Positions 19,998 to 28,500 of a DNA stretch of 64,000 nt are shown in pieces. A program made the position numbers and the translations under genes. The notes beneath the pieces are model-generated. The model had not been told where the DNA came from. It did no database searches and saw nothing but the letters and a program-made list of their open reading frames with translations. The stretch covers positions 186,001 through 250,000 of the forward strand of contig NZ_NPJJ01000043.1 of the NCBI RefSeq assembly GCF_002251385.1, written 5' to 3'. Each line of letters opens with the position of its first letter. Position 1 is the first letter of the stretch. Source of the stretch: Prevotella sp. P5-108 (lineage in GTDB: Bacteria; Bacteroidota; Bacteroidia; Bacteroidales; Bacteroidaceae).

Positions 19998-20678
19998 ATG
20001 AAAGTATCAAAACTATTGTTGGCGGCTGCCCTTTGTATAATCTGCGACATGGGTTATGCACAAAAGACCAATCCGCTGCGAGACAGTTTGAAGATTGCCG
20101 TCAACGAACTTGCATTCCATCCCGATTCGATAGACTTGCTGCTCAAGAAAGCTGCCTGGAATATCGAGTTGGGTGAGTGGAATTATGCCAAAAATGCTTA
20201 TGATAAGGTGTTGGCGCTCCAACCCACCAATATCGCAGGCCTGTACTACCGGGCATATGTCAACGAGCAGTTGAGACGTTACAACTTTGCCCGTATGGAC
20301 TATGAAAACCTACTTCTACTTGTACCCGGAAACTTTGAAGCGCAACTCGGCTTAGCCCTTCTCAATCAAAAGGACAAAAGATACACGCTGGCCCTTGACC
20401 AAATTAATCGCCTTGTTAGCCAATATCCCGACAGTGCACTTGCGTATGCTGCCCGAGGCGGTATGGAAATTGAGCGAGGAATGTATGATTTAGCATTAGA
20501 CGATTACACGATGGCATTGAAGAAATCTCCGGGCAACACTGATTACCGTCTGAATCGTATAGATTTGTATATCCGCTTGGGTAAATTAGATGCTGCCAAA
20601 GCCGATCTTGATTGGATGGTAGTCCACGGTGTACCACGTGCAGCTCTGTTGGAACAGTACAAACGGCTAAAGCGTTAG
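19998..20678 (+). CDS. Secreted tetratricopeptide-repeat protein
   Basis: 226 residues with signal peptide (MKVSKLLLAAALCIICDMGYAQ) followed by about five TPR units from ~35 to the end (LLLKKAAWNIELGEWNYAKNAY, AGLYYRAYVNEQLRRYNFAR, LALLNQKDKRYTLALDQI, AYAARGGMEIERGMYDLAL, YRLNRIDLYIRLGKLDAA start points). It is a periplasmic protein-protein interaction scaffold with unknown partner. It is probably co-transcribed with dnaB by proximity only. Confidence 0.85.
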   Translation: MKVSKLLLAAALCIICDMGYAQKTNPLRDSLKIAVNELAFHPDSIDLLLKKAAWNIELGEWNYAKNAYDKVLALQPTNIAGLYYRAYVNEQLRRYNFARMDYENLLLLVPGNFEAQLGLALLNQKDKRYTLALDQINRLVSQYPDSALAYAARGGMEIERGMYDLALDDYTMALKKSPGNTDYRLNRIDLYIRLGKLDAAKADLDWMVVHGVPRAALLEQYKRLKR

Positions 20679-20697
20679 CCTATAACGACATTCTTGA

Positions 20698-21372
20698 TCA
20701 AATGCTTTCGGCCAATGCCTTCCACAAAGCATCAGATGGGGTAGGGGCTTCCACCTGTATTGTATCTTTAGATACCGGATGAACAAACTCAATACGCTTG
20801 GCCATGAGGGAAATGCTGCCATCAGGGTTAGATCGCGGAAAACCATATTTCAGGTCGCCCTTGATAGGGCAGCCCATATGGCTCAGCTGACATCTTATCT
20901 GGTGATGCCTTCCAGTCATAAGATGCACTTCAAGCAAGGTGTATCTGTCTGTTCTTGCCAGCACGGAATACCGCAAACAGGCATTCTTAGAGTTCTTTAC
21001 TTCGTGATCATAGGCGTAGCTTTTATTTTGTTTCTCGTTACGCACTATCCAATTATTCAGTTCGGCTTCACTCTGTATTGGTGTGTTTTTCACTATTGCC
21101 CAATAGGTTTTGTGTACGTCTCCCTTGCGGAACATTTCATTGAGACGTGCAAGAGCCTTAGATGTTTTAGCAAAGACAACTAACCCACTTACAGGTCTAT
21201 CTAAGCGATGCACCACACCGAGGAATACGTTCCCCGGTTTGTGGTACTTCACCTTAATATATTCTTTCACCGTCTCCGAGAGAGGGCGATCGCCGGTTTT
21301 ATCTCCCTGAACGATCTCGCCACTCTGCTTGTTGACGATAATGATATGATTGTCTTCGTATACTACTTCCAT
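20698..21372 (-). CDS. RluA-family pseudouridine synthase
   Basis: 224 residues, isomerises uridine to pseudouridine in RNA. The catalytic motif VVHRLDRPVSGLVVFAKT carries Asp58; EVHLMTGRHHQIRCQLSHMG and LMAKRIEFVHP are family motifs. There is no S4 domain at the N-terminus, so it is a short RluA-type enzyme like those specific for one or few sites; the target (tRNA or 23S rRNA) cannot be assigned. Its ATG overlaps the fabG stop by one base (TAATG), so it is translated in coupling with fabG. Confidence 0.9.
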   Translation of the reverse strand: MEVVYEDNHIIIVNKQSGEIVQGDKTGDRPLSETVKEYIKVKYHKPGNVFLGVVHRLDRPVSGLVVFAKTSKALARLNEMFRKGDVHKTYWAIVKNTPIQSEAELNNWIVRNEKQNKSYAYDHEVKNSKNACLRYSVLARTDRYTLLEVHLMTGRHHQIRCQLSHMGCPIKGDLKYGFPRSNPDGSISLMAKRIEFVHPVSKDTIQVEAPTPSDALWKALAESI

Positions 21373-22130
21373 TACATATTCATGCCGCCGTCAACCTGTA
21401 TTACCTGGCCACTTACGTATGATGACATGTCTGAAGCGAGGAACAGACATACATTAGCAATGTCGTTGGTCTGTCCGCCACGACGCAGAGGAATCTTCTT
21501 CATCCAGTCTTTGCGGATATCCTCAGAAAGCTGAGCTGTCATAGGTGTCTCAATGAAACCTGGTGCTACTGCATTTGCACGAACGCCCTTAGGTCCAAGT
21601 TCCTGTGCAATTGACTTTGCCAATCCAATCATACCCGCCTTTGAGGCAGAGTAGTTACACTGGCCAGCATTACCATGAACTCCAACTACAGAAGACATGT
21701 TGATGATTGAACCACCACGCTGACGCAACATAATGGGGGCACAAGCATGGATGAAGTTGAATGCAGACTTTAGGTTTACATTGAGTACTGCATCCCACTG
21801 AGCTTCCGACATACGGAGCATCAGTCCATCCTTAGTGATACCAGCATTGTTGACCAATACGTCGATGCTGCCGAAATCAGCATGAATCTGCTTTACTACT
21901 TTTTCTGTCTCCTCGAAATCAGCGGCATTGCCAGCATATGCACGACATGTTACGCCCAGAGCTTCGATTTCCTTACGTGTTGCTTCGAGTCCAGCGGCCA
22001 TATCGTCGTTGAGCACGAGGTCGGTAAATGCGATGTTTGCGCCTTCTGTGGCAAATTTCATTGCGACAGCTTTTCCGATGCCGCGTGCTGCTCCTGTGAT
22101 AAGAGCAGTTTTACCTGTTAATAATCCCAT
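21372..22130 (-). CDS. fabG: 3-oxoacyl-ACP reductase
   Basis: NADPH-dependent short-chain dehydrogenase of fatty acid elongation. 252 residues. Cofactor motif TGAARGIG (12-19), NNAGITKDGLMLRM, catalytic Ser in NMSSVVG, YSASKAG Tyr-Lys pair and VAPGFIETPMT are all FabG-like. It follows a TetR gene after 42 bases and is coupled to the pseudouridine synthase gene, so the TetR protein may control this short operon. Other SDRs are possible but the match to FabG is close along the whole length. Confidence 0.93.
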   Translation of the reverse strand: MGLLTGKTALITGAARGIGKAVAMKFATEGANIAFTDLVLNDDMAAGLEATRKEIEALGVTCRAYAGNAADFEETEKVVKQIHADFGSIDVLVNNAGITKDGLMLRMSEAQWDAVLNVNLKSAFNFIHACAPIMLRQRGGSIINMSSVVGVHGNAGQCNYSASKAGMIGLAKSIAQELGPKGVRANAVAPGFIETPMTAQLSEDIRKDWMKKIPLRRGGQTNDIANVCLFLASDMSSYVSGQVIQVDGGMNM

Positions 22131-22172
22131 GTTAATCTAATATTAAAGTAAATTTTATAATGTTCCTATAAT

Positions 22173-22778
22173 CTATCGCTTATCCATGAATTCACGACTT
22201 TTACCCAAGGCTCCATATACCACCTTTGCCACCTGCGGCTTGCTTGTTTCCACGTTGAGACCGTGGCCTAATCGTCCGTATATGAAAGGCACTTCGAGTC
22301 CTTTGATACAATAGTGCGTGATGTCTGCGACCAGATCCACGTTGTCTATATCAAACTCTCCGTCAGCCTTACCATCAGAATAAACCTTACGGAAGAGCTC
22401 AATCTCGTATTCGTCAAAATTCTTTCTAACTTTTTCGACCATCCATATATTACGGAAGAATTCTGCACGCAGATTTCCATTGCGTACAACCGTTTCGCGT
22501 ATCATGCTGAGATGTGTATATATAAGTTCGATGATTTTTTCCTGTGGGGGAATCTTCTTGTTTGCCACTTCATCAAGTTTTTCAGACAAACGCTCCAATT
22601 CAGACTCAATGACAGCAGAAAAGATTTCCTCTTTACGATTAAAGTATGTATAGAGGGTTCGGCGACCTTTGCCTGAAGCGACTGCAATGTCGTTCATAGT
22701 GGTGTTAGCTATACCTTTCTTGGCAAACAGCTGACGAGCTACGTCTACCAGCATCTGTCTTGTCTTGGATATGGACAT
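22173..22778 (-). CDS. TetR-family transcriptional regulator
   Basis: 201 residues. N-terminal helix-turn-helix: ARQLFAKKGIANTTMNDIA, then GKGRRTLYTYFNRKEEIF, the classic TetR signature. The C-terminal ligand domain (60-200) is family-specific and not recognised. It heads a tetR-fabG-rluA-like run. A 7-bp inverted repeat (22808-22814 and 22827-22833) overlaps its own promoter, suggesting autoregulation. Given the fabG neighbour, a fatty-acid-related ligand is possible but unproven. Confidence 0.92.
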   Translation of the reverse strand: MSISKTRQMLVDVARQLFAKKGIANTTMNDIAVASGKGRRTLYTYFNRKEEIFSAVIESELERLSEKLDEVANKKIPPQEKIIELIYTHLSMIRETVVRNGNLRAEFFRNIWMVEKVRKNFDEYEIELFRKVYSDGKADGEFDIDNVDLVADITHYCIKGLEVPFIYGRLGHGLNVETSKPQVAKVVYGALGKSREFMDKR

Positions 22779-22807
22779 AATCTATAACAATCTAAAGGCG
22801 TACAAAA

Positions 22808-22862
22808 TTGCACATGCCAATTTTATTGTGCAAAAGTAGGGACTTTTAGGGAATAATACAAA
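22808..22862 (-). promoter_or_regulatory. tetR promoter with candidate operator
   Basis: Complement reads TTTG (22859-22862), 20 bases, TACTTTTG (22831-22838). The inverted repeat TTGCACA/TGTGCAA (22808-22814, 22827-22833) covers the -7 box end and the start region, a good place for a repressor. Confidence 0.7.
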
Positions 22863-23330
22863 CAATTCGCTCCCAATTTTTAGAGAAGTATTAAAAAACT
22901 TTAATTCCACGACAGCTATAGTCACAATACCAAGTTAGGAAATTAATTCGAGATGGGCCATATTGATTAATCGAAAAATTCCAGGGGCGTTGATAACATG
23001 GAATGATATATTGACATCAAGTTAAACTAACACGACTAAAAGTTTAACCACTAAAAAAGACTACACATTAATAATTACTACGCCCAAAGCAACAAAAATC
23101 AGAACTGAAGCGAAACAAACAGAATGTATTAAATGAAAGCACTGTTATTTTCTCCCATTCCGCAGTATTCGAGAAAAGAATAGGACATGCAGTCATAATA
23201 TTTATTTAACATAATGCCGATTATATTATTTTTCTATCTATTCACATTTGGGTTTATATTTGGTATTTGTGACAAATTTATGAAGATAAAGTGAAGTGCG
23301 TGCTTTAATTTATTTTTTTCATGACTTTCC
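22863..23330. other. AT-rich intergenic region, no gene found
   Basis: About 470 bases without a supportable ORF, tRNA-like fold or recognised riboswitch. A second TATATTTG box (plus strand, 23255-23262) lacks a good partner. Confidence 0.5.
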
Positions 23331-23372
23331 TTTTTCTTTTCAGCATTTTATTTTTTCTTTTCAGCATTTTAT
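23331..23372 (+). repeat. Perfect tandem duplication of a 21-bp unit upstream of lplA
   Basis: The unit beginning TTTTTCTTTTCAGCATTTTA occurs at 23331-23351 and again at 23352-23372 without change. It ends three bases before the -7 box, so it covers the -33 region. Confidence 0.95.
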
Positions 23373-23375
23373 TAC

Positions 23376-23383
23376 TATATTTG
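23376..23383 (+). promoter_or_regulatory. -7 box of the lplA-gcv-lpd operon
   Basis: TATATTTG, 54 bases before the lplA ATG. The -33 region is T-rich and lies inside the tandem duplication. Confidence 0.65.
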
Positions 23384-23394
23384 CAACTGATTAA

Positions 23395-23436
23395 ACAAGA
23401 TATAGAATATAGACAACAAGATATAGAAATATAGAC
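23395..23436 (+). repeat. Near-perfect tandem duplication of ~20 bp in the lplA leader
   Basis: ACAAGATATAGAATATAGAC (23395-23414) recurs as a one-base-longer copy at 23416-23436, ending one base before the lplA ATG. Confidence 0.9.
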
Positions 23437-23437
23437 A

Positions 23438-24151
23438 ATGACTTATATTGAAACAGGCGACGAACAGACCCACCGGCTGAGTTTCTATCTCGCCATGGAA
23501 GAATATATAGCACGCCATTTGTTACATCAAGACGATTGCTTCTTCATGTGGCAAGTGGAGCCCTCCGTAATATTCGGACGCAATCAGGTTCCTCAGAACG
23601 AGGTAAATATAGAATACTGTATCGAGAATAGCATACAAACTTACCGCCGCAAGAGCGGAGGTGGATGTGTCTATGCTGACCAAAGCAACGTGATGCTCTC
23701 CTATATAACTCCTGACGCCAATGTGACCGATACGTTCAGCAGATATATGCGAATGGTAGCCGACACTCTGCAGGAAATAGGTATCGACGCTCATCCCAAC
23801 GACCACAACGACATCATGATTGGCAACCGCAAGGTGTCGGGCAATGCCATCTACCGGCTGCCAGGCAGCATCATCGCCCATGGCACTCTGCTCTACGATA
23901 CAGATATGGAACATATGATGCACGCCATTACCCCCTCACGGCAGAAGCTCGACCGTCATGGAGTAGAGAGTGTACGTCAACGCATCTGCCTGCTTAAAGA
24001 CTATACTCCACTCCCCTTTGCAGATATACGCGCAAAGATACGCCAGCACCTCTGCCAAACGACCTATACGCTGACAGAGCATGACCGCGAAAAGGTGAGA
24101 GAGATAGAGCTCGAATACCTTGACCCTCAGTTTATCGGAATTGCAGACTAA
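23438..24151 (+). CDS. lplA: Lipoate-protein ligase A-type enzyme
   Basis: 237 residues of the LplA/BPL catalytic family: attaches lipoate (via lipoyl-AMP) to lipoyl domains. Motifs: SVIFGRNQVPQNEVN, the RRKSGGGCVYAD lipoate-binding loop and ISGNA-like KVSGNAIYRLPGSIIAHGTLL. The small C-terminal accessory domain is absent or very short compared with E. coli LplA (338 residues). It is the first gene of the glycine cleavage operon, so its likely substrate is the GcvH encoded 1.2 kb downstream. Confidence 0.9.
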   Translation: MTYIETGDEQTHRLSFYLAMEEYIARHLLHQDDCFFMWQVEPSVIFGRNQVPQNEVNIEYCIENSIQTYRRKSGGGCVYADQSNVMLSYITPDANVTDTFSRYMRMVADTLQEIGIDAHPNDHNDIMIGNRKVSGNAIYRLPGSIIAHGTLLYDTDMEHMMHAITPSRQKLDRHGVESVRQRICLLKDYTPLPFADIRAKIRQHLCQTTYTLTEHDREKVREIELEYLDPQFIGIAD

Positions 24152-24170
24152 TAACATTAACAGACAAGAT

Positions 24171-25265
24171 ATGGAAAACAAGAAAACGTGTCTCTATGAC
24201 AAACATGTAGCGCTGGGCGCACTCATCTCTCCCTTCGGCGGTTTTGACATGCCGATACAGTACAGCTCCATCATCGATGAGCATCAGGCAGTAAGACAAC
24301 ACTGCGGTGTATTCGATGTGTCACACATGGGCGAAGTACGCGTAAGCGGTCCAGACGCCGAAAAATATGTAAACCACATATTCACCAACGACATCAAGGA
24401 CGCCCCACAGAGCAAAATATACTATGGCATGATGTGCTACCCCAACGGTGGCACCGTAGATGACCTGCTCGTCTACAAGATGGGACATCAAGACTATTTC
24501 ATCGTCATCAATGCTGCCAACATTGACAAAGATGTGGAATGGATGAAAGGCCACGCCGAGGGATTTGACATCACGCTCGACCACTGCTCTGACCGTTATG
24601 GCCAGCTGGCCGTGCAAGGTCCTAAATCGCCACAGGTGATGCTCGACATTCTGGGCCTCGACTGCAATGACCTCGTTTTCTACACCGTCAAGACCATTAC
24701 CCTGGCTGATGGAGAAGAGATTATCGTATCACGTACTGGATATACTGGCGAAGACGGATTTGAGATCTATGGAAGCCACGACTATATACGTCAGGCATGG
24801 GACAAACTGATTGAAAGTGGCCAGTGCAAACCTTGCGGACTGGGTTGTCGCGACACACTGCGCTTCGAGGTTGGACTGCCTCTCTACGGTGACGAGCTCA
24901 GTCAGGACATCTCTCCCGTCATGGCCGGCCTTTCCATGTTCTGCAAACTCGACAAAGAAGAATTCATTGGTCGCGAAGCCCTGGCACAACAGAAAGCCGA
25001 AGGAGTAAGTAAGCGTCTTCGCGGAATAGAACTCGAGGGACACGCCGTGCCCCGACATGGCTACAAGGTGCTCAAAGATGGTGTGGAAGTAGGCGAAGTG
25101 ACTACAGGCTACCGACTGATTTCCGTTGATAAGAGTTGCGCCGTAGCTCTTGTCGACAGCAGCATCCAGATGGGTGACACCGTAGAAGTTCAGATACGCA
25201 AGAAAACCTTCCCTGGTAAGGTTGTCAAGAAGAAGTTCTACGAGAAGCACTACCACAAGGCATAA
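24171..25265 (+). CDS. gcvT: Glycine cleavage system T protein (aminomethyltransferase)
   Basis: Transfers the methylene group from aminomethyl-lipoyl-GcvH to tetrahydrofolate, releasing ammonia. 364 residues, normal length. Motifs: HVALGALISPFGGFDMPIQY, VFDVSHMGEVRVSG, the folate-site segment VSRTGYTGEDGFEIY and GLGCRDTLRFEVGLPLYG. ATG 24171 is chosen over an in-frame upstream start that overlaps lplA. It is gene 2 of lplA-gcvT-gcvH-gcvPA-gcvPB-lpd. Confidence 0.97.
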   Translation: MENKKTCLYDKHVALGALISPFGGFDMPIQYSSIIDEHQAVRQHCGVFDVSHMGEVRVSGPDAEKYVNHIFTNDIKDAPQSKIYYGMMCYPNGGTVDDLLVYKMGHQDYFIVINAANIDKDVEWMKGHAEGFDITLDHCSDRYGQLAVQGPKSPQVMLDILGLDCNDLVFYTVKTITLADGEEIIVSRTGYTGEDGFEIYGSHDYIRQAWDKLIESGQCKPCGLGCRDTLRFEVGLPLYGDELSQDISPVMAGLSMFCKLDKEEFIGREALAQQKAEGVSKRLRGIELEGHAVPRHGYKVLKDGVEVGEVTTGYRLISVDKSCAVALVDSSIQMGDTVEVQIRKKTFPGKVVKKKFYEKHYHKA

Positions 25266-25318
25266 CCACCCCACCCCAACAACACAAAAATCAATAATCA
25301 CTATTAAAGAATAAAACT

Positions 25319-25696
25319 ATGGCAACAGTAATGGAAGGACTCTATTATGCAGAGTCACACGAGTATGTAAAAGTAGAAGGCGAATTCGGCTACGTAGGCA
25401 TCACAGACTATGCTCAGCACGAATTGGGCAACGTAGTATATGTAGATATGCCCGAAGTTGACGACGAAGTGACTGCCGGCGAAGAATTTGGTGCTGTAGA
25501 AAGCGTCAAAGCTGCTTCTGATTTGCTCTCCCCCGTCAGCGGAACTGTGGTAGAAGTTAACGAAGAGCTCGAAGACCAACCCGAGAAAATCAACGAAGAT
25601 GCCTTCGGCAACTGGATTATAAAAGTAAAGCTCAGCGACCCATCGGAACTCGACAATCTTATGGACGCCAAGGCCTACGCTGAAATGACCAAATAA
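25319..25696 (+). CDS. gcvH: Glycine cleavage system H protein
   Basis: 125-residue lipoyl carrier protein that shuttles the aminomethyl group between P, T and L proteins. The lipoylated lysine is Lys64 in AVESVKAASDLLSPVSG; HEYVKVEGEFGYVGITDYAQ and NEDAFGNWIIKVKLSD are typical. It sits between gcvT and gcvPA in the operon, with a 53-base gap upstream. Confidence 0.97.
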   Translation: MATVMEGLYYAESHEYVKVEGEFGYVGITDYAQHELGNVVYVDMPEVDDEVTAGEEFGAVESVKAASDLLSPVSGTVVEVNEELEDQPEKINEDAFGNWIIKVKLSDPSELDNLMDAKAYAEMTK

Positions 25697-25730
25697 AAGG
25701 TTTAATCACACTGACACAACCATTCAAGTT

Positions 25731-27053
25731 ATGGCATACAAATATTTTCCACAGACAGAGGAAGACATCCGCGAAATGCTGGCCAAGATAGGCGCGGGCT
25801 CGCTGGATGACCTCTATGCGGAAGTGCCCGACGAAATACGCTATAAAGGCGAATACCGACTGCCCGACGCAATGAGCGAGGTAGAAGTACGCCAGTTTAT
25901 AGGCAAGTTGGCACAGAACAACAAGCAGCTTGTATGCTTTGCCGGAGCCGGAATCTATGACCACTACACCCCGTCGGCCATTCCTTCACTGATAGCACGC
26001 TCCGAGTTTCTTACAAGCTACACCCCCTACCAGGCCGAGATTTCACAAGGTACCCTCCACTACATCTTCGAATACCAATCGATGATGAGCGAACTCACCG
26101 GAATGGAAATCTCCAACGCATCAATGTATGACGGCACCACTGCTACAGCGGAAGCTGTACTCATGGCCAACGCTTCGAGCAAGAAGTCTAACCGTGTGCT
26201 CGTATCTGAGACACTCGACCCCAAAACTCGCAGTGTAGTGGACACCTATGCCCATTACCACGGAGTGGAACTGGTTACGATTCCCGCTCAAGACGGAGTG
26301 ACCTCACACCAAGCCCTTGCTTCGCTCGTTGACGAAGCTCCCGTGGCAGGAGTTGTAGTACAGCAGCCCAACCGATATGGCATCATCGAAGACTTTACAG
26401 GTATGGCAGACCTCTGTCACGACCATAAAGCCCTCTTCATCATCAACAGTATTGCAGCCGACCTGGCCCTCCTCAAGACCCCAGGAGAATGGGGCGCTGA
26501 CATTGCTGTAGGCGACGGACAGTCACTCGGTATTCCAATGACCTACGGAGGCCCCTCGGTAGGCTACATGTGCTGTACAGAGAAGATGATGCGCAAGATG
26601 CCGGGACGCATCGTTGGCAAGACCACCGACCACGACGGACGACGCGCCTTCGTACTCACATTGCAGGCTCGCGAGCAACACATACGCCGTCAGAAAGCCA
26701 CCAGCAACATTTGCAGCAACGAGTCACTCATGGCTCTCTTTGTGACCATTTACATGAGCTTGATGGGCAAGGAAGGTCTGAAAGAAGCTGCCCAACTCTC
26801 CTATGACGCAGCCCACTATCTCTACGACAATCTGCTCAAGAGCGATAGCTTCTCCCCCACTTTCGACCAGCCTTTCTTCAATGAGTTCTGCATCGATTAC
26901 AAGGGAGATGTAGACCAACTCCTGAACAGACTCGAAGCAAATGGCATTTTGGGAGGTATCAAAATCGGTGACCATACCATCATGATGGCCGTAACGGAGA
27001 AACGCACCAAAGAAGAAGTTGACCTTTTAATTAGTTTGTGTCATGAACAGTAG
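25731..27053 (+). CDS. gcvPA: Glycine dehydrogenase (decarboxylating) subunit 1
   Basis: 440 residues, the N-terminal half of the P protein as a separate subunit. Family segments: MLAKIGAGSLDDLYAEVP, FAGAGIYDHYTPSAIPSL, TPYQAEISQGTLHYIFEYQ, GMEISNASMYDGTTATAEA and GDGQSLGIPMTYGGPSVGYM. It pairs with GcvPB to form the PLP-dependent glycine decarboxylase. It overlaps gcvPB by 11 bases, indicating coupled synthesis of the two subunits. Bacteroides species I know of encode a single ~950-residue GcvP, so the split form is notable here. Confidence 0.96.
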   Translation: MAYKYFPQTEEDIREMLAKIGAGSLDDLYAEVPDEIRYKGEYRLPDAMSEVEVRQFIGKLAQNNKQLVCFAGAGIYDHYTPSAIPSLIARSEFLTSYTPYQAEISQGTLHYIFEYQSMMSELTGMEISNASMYDGTTATAEAVLMANASSKKSNRVLVSETLDPKTRSVVDTYAHYHGVELVTIPAQDGVTSHQALASLVDEAPVAGVVVQQPNRYGIIEDFTGMADLCHDHKALFIINSIAADLALLKTPGEWGADIAVGDGQSLGIPMTYGGPSVGYMCCTEKMMRKMPGRIVGKTTDHDGRRAFVLTLQAREQHIRRQKATSNICSNESLMALFVTIYMSLMGKEGLKEAAQLSYDAAHYLYDNLLKSDSFSPTFDQPFFNEFCIDYKGDVDQLLNRLEANGILGGIKIGDHTIMMAVTEKRTKEEVDLLISLCHEQ

Positions 27054-28500
27054 ATTATACGGAAACCTCATATTTGAGCTGTCACGCCCCGGCACCCGAG
27101 GCTACAGCCTGCCCCGCAACCACTTCGGCCATCATGCACTCCCTGACAGCCAGCGCCGTCAGCACGATGCAGAATTGCCCGAGTGTGACGAACTGACCGT
27201 AGTAAGACACTACACAAATCTTAGCGGCAACAACTTTGGCGTCAACAATGGTTTCTATCCTCTCGGCAGTTGTACGATGAAGTACAATCCCTGCATCAAT
27301 GAGGAAATAGCCAACCTCCCACAGTTTGCCAACCTCCATCCCGCCCAGTCTACAGATAGCTGCCAGGGAGCCCTCGAGGTAGAATACAACCTGCAGCAGT
27401 CGCTTGCCGAACTTACCGGATTGGCTGACTTCACTCTGAATCCCTTTGCCGGTGCTCACGGAGAGCTCACCGGACTGATGATTATCAGCAACTATCACCA
27501 GCAACGTGGTGATACCAAGCGCAAGAAGGTAATCGTGCCCGACTCAGCCCATGGTACTAACCCTGCATCAGCAGCTGTATGCGGACTGGAGATTGTGGAA
27601 GTCAAGAGTACTGCCGAAGGCGTGGTTGACGTGGAAGACCTCAAGCCACTATTGGGAGATGACATTGCTGCAATGATGATGACCAATCCCAACACACTTG
27701 GTCTTTTTGAAACAAAGATACCTGAGATTGCGAAACTGGTACACGACTGCGGTGCACTGATGTACTATGATGGAGCCAACCTCAATCCCATGCTCGGTGC
27801 ATGCCGCCCTGGAGATATGGGATTTGACGTTATGCACATCAATCTCCACAAGACATTCTCTACGCCCCATGGAGGCGGTGGTCCGGGAAGCGGCCCCGTT
27901 GGTGTGCGCAGCGGACTGGAGCAATACCTTCCCTCGCCCCACGTGGTTAAGCATGGCGACAAGTTCACTGTTACAAACGATAGCCACAACCATGTAGGAG
28001 CATGGCTTGGAAACTTCGGAGTGATTCTGCGCGCCTATACCTATATACTTACTTTGGGTCACGAGAATGTCAAGATGGTTGGTCCTTTGGCCACCCTCAA
28101 TGCCAACTACATCAAGGAAAGTCTCAAAGACGTCTACGAGCTACCCATTGAGGGACTCTGCAAGCACGAATTCGTATTCGACGGACTCAAGGACAAATCT
28201 ACCGATGTTACCACGATGGATGTGGCCAAGCGTCTGCTTGATTATGGCTACCACGCTCCCACTATCTACTTCCCACTCCTCTTCCATCAGGCTATGATGA
28301 TTGAGCCCACAGAGAATGAGAGCAAACAGACTATCGACAGCTTCATCCACGTGATGCGACAGATTGCACAGGAAGCCAAGGAAAACCCAGATGTGGTGAA
28401 GACAGCTCCCCACAATGCGCCAATCTCTCGTGTTGACGACGTTCTGGCTGCCAAGCATCCTATACTCACCTATAAACAATTGGTCAATGACAAAGACTGA
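27043..28500 (+). CDS. gcvPB: Glycine dehydrogenase (decarboxylating) subunit 2
   Basis: 485 residues, PLP-binding half of the split P protein. The PLP lysine is Lys270 in NLHKTFSTPHGGGGPGSGP; SCTMKYNPCINEEIANLPQF, DSAHGTNPASAAVCG and MTNPNTLGLFE are conserved. It overlaps gcvPA at the start (11 bases) and lpd at the end (14 bases), so three products are translationally linked. Confidence 0.97.
   Translation: MNSRLYGNLIFELSRPGTRGYSLPRNHFGHHALPDSQRRQHDAELPECDELTVVRHYTNLSGNNFGVNNGFYPLGSCTMKYNPCINEEIANLPQFANLHPAQSTDSCQGALEVEYNLQQSLAELTGLADFTLNPFAGAHGELTGLMIISNYHQQRGDTKRKKVIVPDSAHGTNPASAAVCGLEIVEVKSTAEGVVDVEDLKPLLGDDIAAMMMTNPNTLGLFETKIPEIAKLVHDCGALMYYDGANLNPMLGACRPGDMGFDVMHINLHKTFSTPHGGGGPGSGPVGVRSGLEQYLPSPHVVKHGDKFTVTNDSHNHVGAWLGNFGVILRAYTYILTLGHENVKMVGPLATLNANYIKESLKDVYELPIEGLCKHEFVFDGLKDKSTDVTTMDVAKRLLDYGYHAPTIYFPLLFHQAMMIEPTENESKQTIDSFIHVMRQIAQEAKENPDVVKTAPHNAPISRVDDVLAAKHPILTYKQLVNDKD

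Noticed and set aside
23221-23262. Second promoter for lplA at the TATATTTG box 23255-23262
   Set aside because: The partner -33 box is poor (TTTC) and the downstream box at 23376 is closer to the gene; kept only as a remark.
22863-23330. Glycine riboswitch in front of the gcv operon
   Set aside because: No tandem aptamer-like pattern found; the region is AT-rich without paired conserved stems I can recognise.
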